A stretch of DNA of 64,000 nucleotides from UMGS1696 sp964463375. GTDB taxonomy: Bacteria; Bacillota; Clostridia; Oscillospirales; CAG-272. The notes under the pieces are model-generated. The model made no database searches, was not told where the DNA came from, and was given only the letters and a program-made list of their open reading frames with translations. The stretch spans positions 1-64,000 of the forward strand of contig CAYXBQ010000003.1 in assembly GCA_964463375.1 (NCBI GenBank), written 5' to 3'. A program made the position numbers and the translations under genes. Below, in pieces: positions 50,289 through 59,664 of this stretch (positions within the stretch are counted from its first letter, which is position 1; each line of letters starts with the position of its first letter).

Positions 50289-51193
50289 TCTGTCTCTTCT
50301 TCCTTTCGATTTACCATATTGTATATTTCATTTTTGCTGACCCCACGGGCCTTGGCACAGGCTTTGATGGCCTCCATCCGGGTCAATCCGGTGTTCTCCA
50401 GCTGCGCCACGTGTTCTCCCACGTCTGCCGGATAGCTTGCCTCTGCCACCACCTCTGTCCTGCCACCGATCACCAGCACATATTCTCCTCTGGGATCGTT
50501 TGCCTGATAGTACGCCACCGCTTCTCCCAGTGTCGTCCGGTGGAGCTCTTCGTTGCGCTTGGTCAGCTCCCGACACAGCGTCACGGGACGAGCTTCTCCC
50601 AGGGTCTTCACAAGGTCTGCTAAGGTCTGCCGCAGATGGTGTGGCGCTTCGTACAGGATCATGGTGCGGTCTTCCGTAGAGAGGGCTGATAGCCGTTCCT
50701 GCCGCTCTTTTTTGTTGGTTGATAAAAAGCCTTCAAACACGAAGCGTCTGGTGGGCAGTGCCGAGAGGGTCAGCGCCGTAATGGCGGCACAGGCACCGGG
50801 AATGGAGGTCACCGGGATCCCCCTTTCCGCACAGATCCGCACAATATCCTCCCCCGGATCGCTGATGGCAGGTGTGCCCGCATCGGTGATCAGCGCACAG
50901 GATTCTCCCCCGGAAAGACGTGCGGCAATGACCTCGCCTCTCTCTTTTTTGTTGTGCTCAAAATAACTGAGCATGGGTTTGGATATGCCTATGCGGGACA
51001 GCAGCAGGCCGGAGTTCCGGGTATCCTCTGCGGCCACGAAATCCACTTCGGACAAAACCTTGATGGCGCGCTCCGACAGATCGGAGAGGTTGCCGATGGG
51101 CGTGGCTACCAAATAGAGTGTCCCCCCCAGCACCGCATTTTTTTCGGTGACCACCGCTTCATCGATGGTCTTCATAGGACTTTGCATTTGCAT
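50285..51193 (-). CDS. rsmI: 16S rRNA (cytidine1402-2'-O)-methyltransferase
   Basis: The 302-residue RsmI methylates the ribose of C1402 in 16S rRNA. LYLVATPIGNLSDLSERA, VAAEDTRNSGLLLS, ALITDAGTPAISDPG, VTSIPGACAAITAL and GFLSTNKKERQ form the classic series of tetrapyrrole-methylase-fold motifs. ATG 51193 lies inside the end of trmN6 and has AAAGGGG 6 bases ahead. The neighbourhood holB-ricT-(ferredoxin)-trmN6-rsmI follows the Firmicutes arrangement. Confidence 0.94.
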   Translation of the reverse strand: MQMQSPMKTIDEAVVTEKNAVLGGTLYLVATPIGNLSDLSERAIKVLSEVDFVAAEDTRNSGLLLSRIGISKPMLSYFEHNKKERGEVIAARLSGGESCALITDAGTPAISDPGEDIVRICAERGIPVTSIPGACAAITALTLSALPTRRFVFEGFLSTNKKERQERLSALSTEDRTMILYEAPHHLRQTLADLVKTLGEARPVTLCRELTKRNEELHRTTLGEAVAYYQANDPRGEYVLVIGGRTEVVAEASYPADVGEHVAQLENTGLTRMEAIKACAKARGVSKNEIYNMVNRKEEETE

Positions 51194-51998
51194 CGTCTAC
51201 CCCTTTCTTTCCCGCCTGTGACCGCTGTCGGGTTCCCGGAAAGAGAAACTCCATGGACCCGGTCTCATAGATCCTTGCCATCTCCGGCGTGTACTTTGTT
51301 TTGTCTGCCCCATCGTAAATGCACAGCGGCGGCGCAAACAGCGTCCCACCGGCGGCACCCTTTTTGGCTTCCACCAGCACCAGACAGGGCCGGTCGGCAG
51401 CGGTGGGATACACAAACACCACCCGCTTTGGCTCCATATGATGGGCACGGAGGGCAGAGAACAGATCACAGAGCCGCTCCGGCCGATAGACCAGCGAAAA
51501 CATGCCGCCGTGCTTCAATAGCCGATCCGCTGCCCCGCAGAAATCCCCGATGTCGCCGTGTACCTCCCGCCGGGCAATGTTCATGGCAGAGACTGCATTC
51601 TCTCTGCCGCAGTCCGCTTTCATATACGGCGGATTCGTGTACACCACATCCAGTCCGGTCTCTGATGGGATCTGGCGCACATCCTGGCACAGCACCTGCA
51701 TCCGGTGGTCCAGCCCGTTGAGCATGGCGTTCCGGCGGCACAGCGTGGCAAAGTCCGGCTGGATCTCGTATACATCCACCGTCGCCGCTTTGTTTTTCGT
51801 CAGTGCCAACAGCGACAGCACCCCGGTCCCGCCACCCAACTCAGCTGCTTTTGCCTTGGGAGAAGGGCGCAGAAAGGCAGAGAGCAGATACGCATCCGTG
51901 CCAAAGGTCAGCCCGTCCACCCTTTGGAGCAGCCGCAGGTCGTCGTTGATGCTGTCGATGCGCTCGCCGGGGGCGGGGATAAGCAGGTCATTGTCCAT
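51159..51998 (-). CDS. tRNA1(Val) A37 N6-methyltransferase-like enzyme
   Basis: About 279 residues with a class I SAM methyltransferase fold. LGGGTGVLSLLAL is motif I, VYEIQPDF motif II, and DVVYTNPPYMK the NPPY catalytic site of N6-adenine or N5-glutamine methyltransferases. It corresponds to Bacillus YabB / E. coli YfiC (TrmN6) by neighbours holB, ricT and rsmI. ATG 51998 has AGGAGG 5 bases upstream; a longer frame begins seven codons earlier. It overlaps rsmI by 35 bases. Confidence 0.85.
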   Translation of the reverse strand: MDNDLLIPAPGERIDSINDDLRLLQRVDGLTFGTDAYLLSAFLRPSPKAKAAELGGGTGVLSLLALTKNKAATVDVYEIQPDFATLCRRNAMLNGLDHRMQVLCQDVRQIPSETGLDVVYTNPPYMKADCGRENAVSAMNIARREVHGDIGDFCGAADRLLKHGGMFSLVYRPERLCDLFSALRAHHMEPKRVVFVYPTAADRPCLVLVEAKKGAAGGTLFAPPLCIYDGADKTKYTPEMARIYETGSMEFLFPGTRQRSQAGKKGVDDANAKSYEDHR

Positions 51999-52084
51999 GT
52001 GTGCCTCCTGTGCTGACAAGAAAAAGGAGGGAGAAACCGTCCTCCCCCCTTATCTTGATCGTGTCGTTTTGCTCGGTCTCTGGA

Positions 52085-52255
52085 TTATTCAGCCTGAGGA
52101 GCTTCAACGGGACATACACCAGCGCAAGCGCCGCAGTCCAGACAAAGGTCAGCGTCGATCACGTACTTGCCATCCTGTTCAGAGATAGCTTCAACGGGAC
52201 ATTCAGCAGCACATGCACCACAAGCGATGCAATCGTCACTAATTCTGTAAGCCAT
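52085..52255 (-). CDS. 2[4Fe-4S] ferredoxin
   Basis: A 56-residue clostridial ferredoxin with two CxxCxxCxxxCP clusters, CIACGACAAECP and CLDCGACAGVCP. The start at 52255 has GGAGGG ahead. It carries electrons from PFOR or other oxidoreductases. It interrupts the usual ricT-trmN6 pairing, with separate leader and gap on both sides, so it may be an independent transcription unit. Confidence 0.93.
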   Translation of the reverse strand: MAYRISDDCIACGACAAECPVEAISEQDGKYVIDADLCLDCGACAGVCPVEAPQAE

Positions 52256-52567
52256 AATACCCTCCATACCGGTCATTCCGGTGTTGTAATAAAAAATTTT
52301 GCAAGACACGACGAGAAAGCCTCTGCCGTGTTTTGAACAAATGGGACGGCCGAAGCCGCAGCAATATGCGTTCGGCTGCGCACAGATCAAGGCGACCGGT
52401 GCTTTCTATATTCTATCATAAATCCCGCCGAAAAGAAATAGGTTTCGCAAAAGTTTTTTCAAAAAACAGGCTTTTTTCTGTAAAAAATCTGTGTCCTTTC
52501 GGGCATGGAGCGTTTTTCGGCGGAAAAACTATTGAAGGTTCAGTGCATTTTGCCGCCGTTGCGGTGC
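52256..52567 (-). other. Intergenic region upstream of the ferredoxin gene
   Basis: These 312 bases hold no gene. On the minus strand there is a candidate -10 TAGAAT near 52417 without a convincing -35. A leader of about 160 bases follows, with a GCCGAA/TTCGGC hairpin around 52353-52380. No clear terminator for the upstream ricT gene is visible. Confidence 0.4.
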
Positions 52568-53467
52568 TTATTCCTTGTCGCCCTTCTTGGGGTATGCGTG
52601 CTCCCGGACATGCTCTTTGCCGGCATCCTTCCAGGACACGTCGTCCCGGTGGAAGACCTTGACGACCTCGTTCTGCTTATCCCCCAGCCGTACCTTGATG
52701 TAGCCGGTGAGGGGGCTGACCTCAGTGACCACGCCCACGCCCTCTGCCGTCTTCACCGTGGACTCCACCGGCGGGGTACGGCGCAGCTCCTCCTCGTAGG
52801 TCTCATGCTCGTACCGGAGACAGCACATGAGTCTGCCGCAGGTGCCGGAGATCTTGGAGGAGTTCAGGGAAAGATTCTGCTCCTTTGCCATCTTGATGGA
52901 GACCTGCATGAAGTCGGACAAAAAGGTGGCGCAGCAGAAGGGACGACCGCAAACCCCCAGACCGCCCAGCATCTTTGCCTCGTCCCGGATCCCGATCTGC
53001 CGCATTTCGATCCGTGTACGGAACACCGATGCCAGATCCTTCACCAGCTCCCGGAAATCCACCCGGTATTCGGCAGAGTAGTAGAACAGCAGCTTGGAGT
53101 TGTCGAAGGTGTAGGCCGCATCGATGAGCTTCATTTCCAGCCCATGTGCCTGGATCTTTTGCAGACAAATGTCGAATGCTTCCTTTTCCAGCTTTTTGTT
53201 GGCCTCATACCGCTCCGTATCGGCAGGTGTCGCTACCCGGATCAGGGTACGCAGCGGCGGCACGATGGCGGTATTGGAGAGCAGATAATTGGCCGTTGCC
53301 ACAAGGCCGTATTCAATGCCCCGTGCCGTTTCCACGATCACCGCATCTCCGACCTTGAGCTTTGCCTTGCCGGGGGAGAAATAGTACACCTTTCCGGCAT
53401 CCGCAAACCGGACGTTGACGACCTCGGTCATTTCCTTATCAGGGAGCGTCATATTTTTTTCCTCCAT
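52568..53467 (-). CDS. ricT: RicT (YaaT/PSP1) family protein
   Basis: About 299 residues of the PSP1 family. VVNVRFADAGKVYYFSPG opens it, and the conserved core has RTRIEMRQIGIRDEAKMLGG, GVCGRPFCCATF and SGTCGRLMCCLRYE, where paired Cys bind Fe-S. In Bacillus RicT forms a complex with RicA and RicF that affects RNase Y and mRNA maturation. ATG 53467 is preceded by GGAAG. It follows holB, as in Bacillus. The C-terminal 30 residues are charged. Confidence 0.9.
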   Translation of the reverse strand: MEEKNMTLPDKEMTEVVNVRFADAGKVYYFSPGKAKLKVGDAVIVETARGIEYGLVATANYLLSNTAIVPPLRTLIRVATPADTERYEANKKLEKEAFDICLQKIQAHGLEMKLIDAAYTFDNSKLLFYYSAEYRVDFRELVKDLASVFRTRIEMRQIGIRDEAKMLGGLGVCGRPFCCATFLSDFMQVSIKMAKEQNLSLNSSKISGTCGRLMCCLRYEHETYEEELRRTPPVESTVKTAEGVGVVTEVSPLTGYIKVRLGDKQNEVVKVFHRDDVSWKDAGKEHVREHAYPKKGDKE

Positions 53468-53519
53468 ATGGATTACTTCCTTTCTTGATTTCCATCTATA
53501 GCGATACAAAAATAGATCT

Positions 53520-54551
53520 TCAATGGCAGATATGCTTGGCTTGCAGCAGAAAGCCGGTCATGCAGGGGGAGATGGCACCGTTGGCATCCAGCCGGGTCAG
53601 GGTCGTGGTACACAGATCATACAGGGACAGCAGTCGAGCCACCGAGAACCGCCCCGCATAGCTGCACACCGGCTCCGTCCCTATGAGAAACTGCCCATCC
53701 ATCGCTGCCTGCCGTTTCCTGGCGATCAGATCCCGCAGAGCGCTTTGCAGCATGGTCAGCAGCCGACACACCTGCACCCGATTCGAGGGGATTTCCGGCA
53801 GGATTTCTTCCAGCAAAACAGAGGGACGCAGGCGAAATACCCCTTCCAAAAGCTGCAAGGCCAAAGCCCGCATCTGCAAGACCTCCGCGGTATCCTCGCC
53901 GGCAGCAAGCACCAATGCCTGTCCCAACGCACCACCGGACAGCACTGCCGCACCGTCGCACCGCTCTGTGTCCTCCAGCACCGCCTTAGGCAGCACCTGT
54001 GTCCGAAGCCAGTCCCGTACCACTGTGGGCGAAAACAGCTCCATGTGGATCACCGGTGCCCGACTGCGAATGGTCTCCAGCAGGGACGAAGGATCCTCCG
54101 TCAGCAGCAGAAAGGTCACAAACGGCGGCGGTTCCTCGAGGGAGAGCAGCAGGGCATTCTGCGCCTGTGCCGTCATGGTGTGGGCTGCATCGATCACGTA
54201 AAATTTTCTATCTCCATCGTTGGGCGCAACATATAGATCCTCTCGGAGCTGCCGGATCTGCTCCACGCCGATGCTGGCACGATCTCCGTGGGTGATCCAC
54301 AGCACATCCGCCGACAGATCGTGTAGGATCCGGTGACAGCTGGGACAGGTGCCGCAGGGCAGGGGCATATCCGCCGCCAGCCGATTTTCACAGACAGATG
54401 CCGCCGCAATGAGTCTGGCCGCTGTCTTTTTCCCACTGCCGACAGGCCCGGACAGGATATAGCCATGCGCCGCACGTCCCGCCGCCAGATCCGGTGCCAG
54501 TGTTTCCCGGAGATAGGAATTGCCCAAAAGGGAAGAGAAAATATCCCGCAT
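53520..54551 (-). CDS. holB: DNA polymerase III subunit delta'
   Basis: About 343 residues of the clamp-loader delta' subunit. GYILSGPVGSGKKTAARL is an intact P-loop, CGTCPSC part of the zinc module, FYVIDAAHTMTAQAQNALLLSLEEPP the Walker B-like/sensor region (in part), and LLLTEDPSSLLETIRSRA the SRC-like region, with SRA instead of SRC. I chose ATG 54551 with GGAGGA 7 bases ahead. It leads the group with ricT. A promoter lies at 54651-54680. Confidence 0.9.
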   Translation of the reverse strand: MRDIFSSLLGNSYLRETLAPDLAAGRAAHGYILSGPVGSGKKTAARLIAAASVCENRLAADMPLPCGTCPSCHRILHDLSADVLWITHGDRASIGVEQIRQLREDLYVAPNDGDRKFYVIDAAHTMTAQAQNALLLSLEEPPPFVTFLLLTEDPSSLLETIRSRAPVIHMELFSPTVVRDWLRTQVLPKAVLEDTERCDGAAVLSGGALGQALVLAAGEDTAEVLQMRALALQLLEGVFRLRPSVLLEEILPEIPSNRVQVCRLLTMLQSALRDLIARKRQAAMDGQFLIGTEPVCSYAGRFSVARLLSLYDLCTTTLTRLDANGAISPCMTGFLLQAKHICH

Positions 54552-54650
54552 ACGATGTCCTCCGCAAGCCGATATGGGTGGGTAGGCGAAATTTTGCCAA
54601 AAAACGGCGCAAAAACCGCTGCAAAAAGCTTCCTGCCCACGAACACAACT

Positions 54651-54680
54651 ATTATAGCATAAAACCCGCCCGATTGTCAA
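54651..54680 (-). promoter_or_regulatory. Promoter of holB
   Basis: TTGACA and TATAAT with an 18-base spacer on the minus strand, about 100 bases before the chosen start. It lies back to back with the plus-strand gene at 54720. Confidence 0.7.
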
Positions 54681-54719
54681 ATCTATAATTATAAACGGAA
54701 TGTGAACAAGAGGTGTGTT

Positions 54720-55514
54720 ATGCGAGAACCTTTTTGGAAACGCCCCCGCCCGCTGTTTTTTAGCCTTGTAGCCATGACCCTGCTGTGCCTGCTGCTTTTG
54801 GTGCTGTACGGACTGACGGAAAAGGAAAATGCCATGCTCCACAAAGCCCGAAGCGAGCTGTTTCTATCTTTGGCTATGGACGAAGTCGAGGCAGCCGAAC
54901 GAGCCTGGCAGGAGCAACGCCCCACCGCCGAGCTGTACCACCACATCACCGCCGCCGCCGACTACCTGTCCATGACGACAAAGACAGCGCAGTCCCGGCA
55001 AATGACCGACCGACTGCGGGCGACCGGCAACTGGCTGCTGTCCCGGAGCATAACAGATGAAGATGCCGCGGAGGTACCGGTGGCCTGTCCCTGGCAGGAG
55101 CTGCCCTGTATCTCCCGGGAAGAGGGCAAAAAGATCGCCGAGGAGATCACCCAGACCCAAAACTGCCTGACCCCTGCGGCGGGTAGAACTTATATCTACA
55201 CTTGTAAAAATGTATACGTGAAGCTGTCTCCCCACGGCGGTATTCCCATGGAGCTTGCCATCTACACCCCGGTGCGGCCCGATCGACCCTATACGGCGGC
55301 AGATTGTGGGCTGCGTGGCAGTCGATTTCGGGAAACGATCCTGCCCCGTGCCCTATGCCGCCGCTCTCCCGCCACCCCCACCGAGACCCCCACCGGCTAC
55401 CGCTTCCACTACCCCTGCACAGCCGATTGGCAGCTTTGGCTGGACGTGCGTGGAGACACAGGCCGGATCGTGGGCTGGCGTATACAGGCGGTAGACCCAA
55501 AAAAGGAACGGTGA
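54720..55514 (+). CDS. Membrane-anchored protein, possibly YpeB-like
   Basis: A 264-residue protein with an N-terminal transmembrane helix (about residues 12-34) and an extracytoplasmic remainder. The first ~100 residues are helical (MLHKARSELFLSLAMDEVEAAERAW in part). The C-terminal part has VKLSPHGGIPMELAIYTPV and WLDVRGDTGRIVGWR, which resemble the PepSY-like strands of the spore protein YpeB, although it is much shorter and no sleB adjoins. The start is supported by AGAGG upstream. A terminator overlaps its stop codon. I am unsure of the family. Confidence 0.45.
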   Translation: MREPFWKRPRPLFFSLVAMTLLCLLLLVLYGLTEKENAMLHKARSELFLSLAMDEVEAAERAWQEQRPTAELYHHITAAADYLSMTTKTAQSRQMTDRLRATGNWLLSRSITDEDAAEVPVACPWQELPCISREEGKKIAEEITQTQNCLTPAAGRTYIYTCKNVYVKLSPHGGIPMELAIYTPVRPDRPYTAADCGLRGSRFRETILPRALCRRSPATPTETPTGYRFHYPCTADWQLWLDVRGDTGRIVGWRIQAVDPKKER

Positions 55515-55531
55515 TGAGCCGCTCCTTTTTG
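55499..55531 (+). terminator. Terminator overlapping the stop codon of the YpeB-like gene
   Basis: AAAAAAGGA and TCCTTTTT arms, with an inner CGG/CCG pairing interrupted by one base on each side, bracket the stop codon at 55512-55514. The T-rich tail follows. Confidence 0.75.
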
Positions 55532-55563
55532 TGTAGTCTATCGTGCGTCTTGAAAGGAACGGA

Positions 55564-58500
55564 TCATTGTACCGACAGCTGAAATGCCGTCATATCCGTA
55601 CCATAGAATAAAATGTACCCCGCCTCGACGGTACCGTCCTTTGGCACCGTGACCGTTCCGGTGAAGGTGATGGTGTCGGTACCGTTGGTGTCTGCCGTGA
55701 TCCCCTCTACGATGGCACCAAAGTCCCCCGCCGCCAGCTTGGCAGGATCATAGGCAACCGTGGCGGTAAAGGTCACGTCGGCCTCTGCCACGCCGTTGCC
55801 GGTGAAGGTCAGCGTGGGCATAAAGGTGGCACTGGTCTGGTGGGGGATCGCCATGGTCACCTCCACCGGCAGCGTGTCCTCTGTACCGGCCGTGACCGTG
55901 ATCGTGCAGACCGCTTCCTCCACCCCATCGGTCATCGTCAAGGTGCAGTACCCCGGCCGCAGTCCCGTCAGCAGGATCCCGCCTATGTGGTTGTCCGCCC
56001 GGATCACCTCCGGATTCTCGATGGTGTAGGCAAGCTGTGTGCCCGCCGGCCCTGTGTACCCGATCTCCAGCAGCACTGCCTCACCCACCTGCACTTGCAA
56101 GCTCTCGGCAGACAAAGTCAGTGCCTTTGTGCTTTCCTGCACCTGTACCGCATACGTGGCCTGTGCCCCCTGGTATGTCACCGTGACCGCCGACTCACCT
56201 ATGGTATCCAGCTTTGCCGCAACAGCAAATCCCTCCGTGACCTGCGCCGTGGAGCCGTCTTCATAGGTGGCAAGCAGCACTAGCCCCGTGGTGTCCGGCT
56301 CGTCACCCGGTGCATAGGTCAGCTTCTGCGGCAGGGTCAGTATGGTCAGCGACACAACAGCCGGTGCATTCACCGATACCCGGATCGTGTCGGTGCAGCC
56401 GCCGTAGGACAGGGTGATCACGCATTCCCCGGTGGTGTCCAGCGTCCCTTCAAAGGAGATCCCCGCATCCGGCCAGGTGACAGATGTAGAATGATTTCCC
56501 CGGCTCACGGAAAGCTCCAGCCCCGCCAGATCGATGGATTCGCCCAGCCGGTAGGTCAGCTTTTTCGGCTGCGTCACCACCTGGATGGCTGTCACCGGTG
56601 CCTCCGTGACCGTGATCGAATAGGTGGTGGACTTGCCGCCGTAGGAGACCGTAGCCGTTTTTGTCCCCGCCGTGGTCAAATCGCACTGCACCGTCCAGCC
56701 CGCCTGCAAGGTCTCCGTGGAACCGTCGGTGTACTGCACCAACAGCGTCATGCCGGCGGTGTCTACGGTATCGCCGGTGCTGTACTGGGTACGGGTAGGC
56801 AGCGTGCCAACGGAGATAGAGCGCACCTTGCGTTCGGATACCGTCACATCAAAGCTGGCAGAGACCCCTTCCACAGTCACCGTGACCCGACTGGTACCGG
56901 CCTTGGCAAAGGAATATTTGGTCTCAAAGCCGGAGAGAAAGGTCTTTGCCGTTCCGTCTCCGTAGCGTACCTTGACCTGTAGCCCCGCCGTGTCCAGTGT
57001 ATCGCCGATGTTGTAGTCCACCTTGTCCGGCAACGCTAAGATCTCCGCTGCCACAGGCCCGGTCTCGATGATCTCCACGGACAGGGCAGTCTTTCGTCCC
57101 CCATAGGCTATGGCCACCGTTTTTCGTCCCTTGCTTGTGAAATCATAGGTGGTCACAAAGCCCGTGGTCAGCACTTCCTCGGTTTTATTGCTGTAGGTCA
57201 CCCGAATGGACAGCCCCGTGGGATCAAAGACCTCGCCCACCCCATAGGTGGTTTTCTTTGGCATGGTCTCGATGGCGATGGAGCGCACTGTAGGCAGTCC
57301 CGCACTGATGATCAGGGTCACGCTGGAGCCTTCTACAAAGTGATAGTCCTTGTCATCGCTGTAGCCGCTGTACTGGATCCGCAGCACCGTACCCGCCGCC
57401 TTTTCGTTTGTCTCCTCCTGGATCGTGCAGCCCAGTCCCGCCGCCGCCAGTGCCGCCTCCATTTTCGCCCGATCAGCCGCCGTGGACTTGGCAATGGTCA
57501 CATATTGCTTCTCCGTTTCCGCTTCGGTCAGGTGTACCAGATACAGGGATACCTTGCCCCCCTTTTCGCCGATGAGCAGTGTATCCCCCGCCTGTTTCCC
57601 CGTGAGGATCCCGTCCTCGGTGATGGTCGCAAAGGCCGTGTCCCCCTGCCAAACGGTTCCTTCCGCATCCGCATTGCCCAGTGCCGGCAGCGAGATCTTC
57701 TCCCCCACCAGCCCATCTACCACATAGGGCAGCCGCTTATCATAGGCCACCTCCATGTGCATGACCACCGTTTGTCCTGCCGCCGAAGCTGTTACCACCG
57801 CATACCCGGCAGACAACGCCGTCAGCGTGCCATCCGCAGTGACCGAAACCACTGCCGGATCGGTGGTGTGGTAGACCACAGCGGTGTCGGCTTCCAGTGC
57901 CATGGTGTAGGTGTCTCCCACCGTTAGCTGCACCTGGGTCTGGTCCTGCCGGATCGGGGGCCCGCTCTGCCAGCTTTCCGCACTGCTACCACTGACGGTC
58001 AGTGTCACTACTTCTCCGTAGTCCAATGCCGTGCCCGCTGCCGGAGAGACCTCTGCCACCAGCCCTTCCCGCACATGGGAGCAAAGGGCATAGCGGACGG
58101 AAAAAGAAAGCCCACAGCCGTACAGTGCCGTTTCCGCTTCTGCAAGCGTTAAAAACTGCACATCCGGCACATGGGTCTTTGCCGCTCCCTGGCTGACCAC
58201 CACATAGCAGGGCCCATCCACCGGATAGGATGCCCCCGCCGCCGGGTATTGGGACAGGATCTCTCCCGCCGGCCGTTCGCTGTATACCCGATCGCTGATG
58301 AGCAGTGCATGACCGGACAGCACCTCATCATAGGTCTGCCCCACCAGATCCGGCATGGTCTCGTCTCCGGACGTATAGGCAAAGGTGCTGTCGTTTTCCG
58401 CTACCGTCAAGGTCACCAGTGCCGATTTGGCAAGGGTACCTGCCGCCGGCGATTGGGATAGCACCATCCCATGGGGCTTGTCCGTGACCTGCTGCCGCTG

Positions 58501-59448
58501 GATCACCACCTGCCCCTGTACCTGCCCGGCAGCATTGGTGAAGTGGGTGCGACTAAGCAGTGCCGAGGCTCCCTCCACCGTCATCCCGGTCAGCTCCGGC
58601 ATACGAAAGGCAGGCGTTTCTCCGTTGATGCTGACTTCTACCGTACCGTCCACAGCTTCTTCTGCGATCACCATCCCCGGTGCATAGCTGTCCACCACAG
58701 CCCGACCCGTCACCAGCCAGTCGCCATCCTCCTCCAGCGCCGCATATGGCACGTGCAGCAGCGAACCGGTACCGCTCGGCAGCTCCGTGATCCGGAACAG
58801 GGAAGTGAGAAAGACCACACAGCACCCCAGCAGCAGTAGGATCCCCACGATCAGGATCACCAAAAGCACCTTCACGCTGGGCCCACGCGAAACCGATTCT
58901 TCTTCCTCTGTATCCTCCATGGACAGAGTGTCTTCCGGCACTTCATCCGTATAGATCGTTTCGTCTGTATGGACGGCACGGGCATTCTCGACGGCTTCGA
59001 CCTCCCCTGTCAGATCGATCTCGTCCGTTTCCGGAAACAGCCCATCCAGCACCCGTGTAGCCTCTGCCTCCGGCGTACTTTCCGTTTGTTCCGGTTCTGT
59101 AGACATCGCTTCGGCAGTCTGCGGTAGGGTATGTACCAGATACACCGTTCCGTTGGCGGGGAATACATCGTATATATGGGAGCCGCTGTCCCGCATCCGG
59201 GCGATCCCACTGGCAAGCACCTGCCCGCACTTCTCCCGAAACCGCTCGTCTCCTCGGACATCGGTCTCTCCATCCGCTCTTTCCACCACGCAGTCCTCCG
59301 GCAGATATTCCAGTACCTCCGCCGGGATACGCAGCTTTTTGTCCTGTGCTGTATAGATAATGCCGCCGTTTCCGTGCCGGGACACAGCCAGCAGCAGGTA
59401 GCGGTCTTCCAATAAATAGCCGTTGGGCAATGCATAGGGCTTTGTCAT
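55564..59448 (-). CDS. Pseudokinase N-lobe/PASTA/Ig-like repeat membrane protein
   Basis: A protein of about 1294 residues. Residues 6-106 look like the N-lobe of a PknB-type Ser/Thr kinase (LEDRYLLL, glycine loop RHGNGG, AEVLEYLP where kinases have VAIKEYFP, and IYDVFPANGTVYLV). The ATP-binding Lys is replaced by Leu46, and there is no C-lobe, HRD or DFG. An acidic linker follows, then a TM helix (193-217), three PASTA-like domains (about 282-486), Big_2-like segments (505-640), another PASTA-like unit (648-716), and five Big_3-like repeats (722-1105). Last come a further Ig-like region and a C-terminal beta domain. ATG 59448 has AGGAGG 9 bases ahead. It probably senses or binds cell-wall material. 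Confidence 0.75.
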   Translation of the reverse strand: MTKPYALPNGYLLEDRYLLLAVSRHGNGGIIYTAQDKKLRIPAEVLEYLPEDCVVERADGETDVRGDERFREKCGQVLASGIARMRDSGSHIYDVFPANGTVYLVHTLPQTAEAMSTEPEQTESTPEAEATRVLDGLFPETDEIDLTGEVEAVENARAVHTDETIYTDEVPEDTLSMEDTEEEESVSRGPSVKVLLVILIVGILLLLGCCVVFLTSLFRITELPSGTGSLLHVPYAALEEDGDWLVTGRAVVDSYAPGMVIAEEAVDGTVEVSINGETPAFRMPELTGMTVEGASALLSRTHFTNAAGQVQGQVVIQRQQVTDKPHGMVLSQSPAAGTLAKSALVTLTVAENDSTFAYTSGDETMPDLVGQTYDEVLSGHALLISDRVYSERPAGEILSQYPAAGASYPVDGPCYVVVSQGAAKTHVPDVQFLTLAEAETALYGCGLSFSVRYALCSHVREGLVAEVSPAAGTALDYGEVVTLTVSGSSAESWQSGPPIRQDQTQVQLTVGDTYTMALEADTAVVYHTTDPAVVSVTADGTLTALSAGYAVVTASAAGQTVVMHMEVAYDKRLPYVVDGLVGEKISLPALGNADAEGTVWQGDTAFATITEDGILTGKQAGDTLLIGEKGGKVSLYLVHLTEAETEKQYVTIAKSTAADRAKMEAALAAAGLGCTIQEETNEKAAGTVLRIQYSGYSDDKDYHFVEGSSVTLIISAGLPTVRSIAIETMPKKTTYGVGEVFDPTGLSIRVTYSNKTEEVLTTGFVTTYDFTSKGRKTVAIAYGGRKTALSVEIIETGPVAAEILALPDKVDYNIGDTLDTAGLQVKVRYGDGTAKTFLSGFETKYSFAKAGTSRVTVTVEGVSASFDVTVSERKVRSISVGTLPTRTQYSTGDTVDTAGMTLLVQYTDGSTETLQAGWTVQCDLTTAGTKTATVSYGGKSTTYSITVTEAPVTAIQVVTQPKKLTYRLGESIDLAGLELSVSRGNHSTSVTWPDAGISFEGTLDTTGECVITLSYGGCTDTIRVSVNAPAVVSLTILTLPQKLTYAPGDEPDTTGLVLLATYEDGSTAQVTEGFAVAAKLDTIGESAVTVTYQGAQATYAVQVQESTKALTLSAESLQVQVGEAVLLEIGYTGPAGTQLAYTIENPEVIRADNHIGGILLTGLRPGYCTLTMTDGVEEAVCTITVTAGTEDTLPVEVTMAIPHQTSATFMPTLTFTGNGVAEADVTFTATVAYDPAKLAAGDFGAIVEGITADTNGTDTITFTGTVTVPKDGTVEAGYILFYGTDMTAFQLSVQ

Positions 59449-59575
59449 CCTGTACGCCTCCTTTTGTCCGAGCTCAAGCATGGTCGTATAGTCCATAAGA
59501 CGATGCACCGGCGCAAAAGTTCACAGGTCACGGCGAAATTTTTCTGGTTTTCTGGGAAACTTGCCCACGATCGTA

Positions 59576-59604
59576 TTGACAAATGGAGTAGAATATAGTA
59601 CAAT
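59576..59604 (+). promoter_or_regulatory. Promoter of the aldo/keto reductase gene
   Basis: TTGACA and TACAAT stand 17 bases apart, 60 bases before the start codon; AGGAGA is the ribosome binding site. Confidence 0.75.
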
Positions 59605-59664
59605 ATGGGTATCTAAAAACAGATATGTTGCATAGAAATCTATATAACAACAGGAGAAAGCACT

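Noticed and set aside
52505..53488. A 327-codon plus-strand frame opposite ricT
   Set aside because: Antisense shadow of ricT with no start signal or domain.
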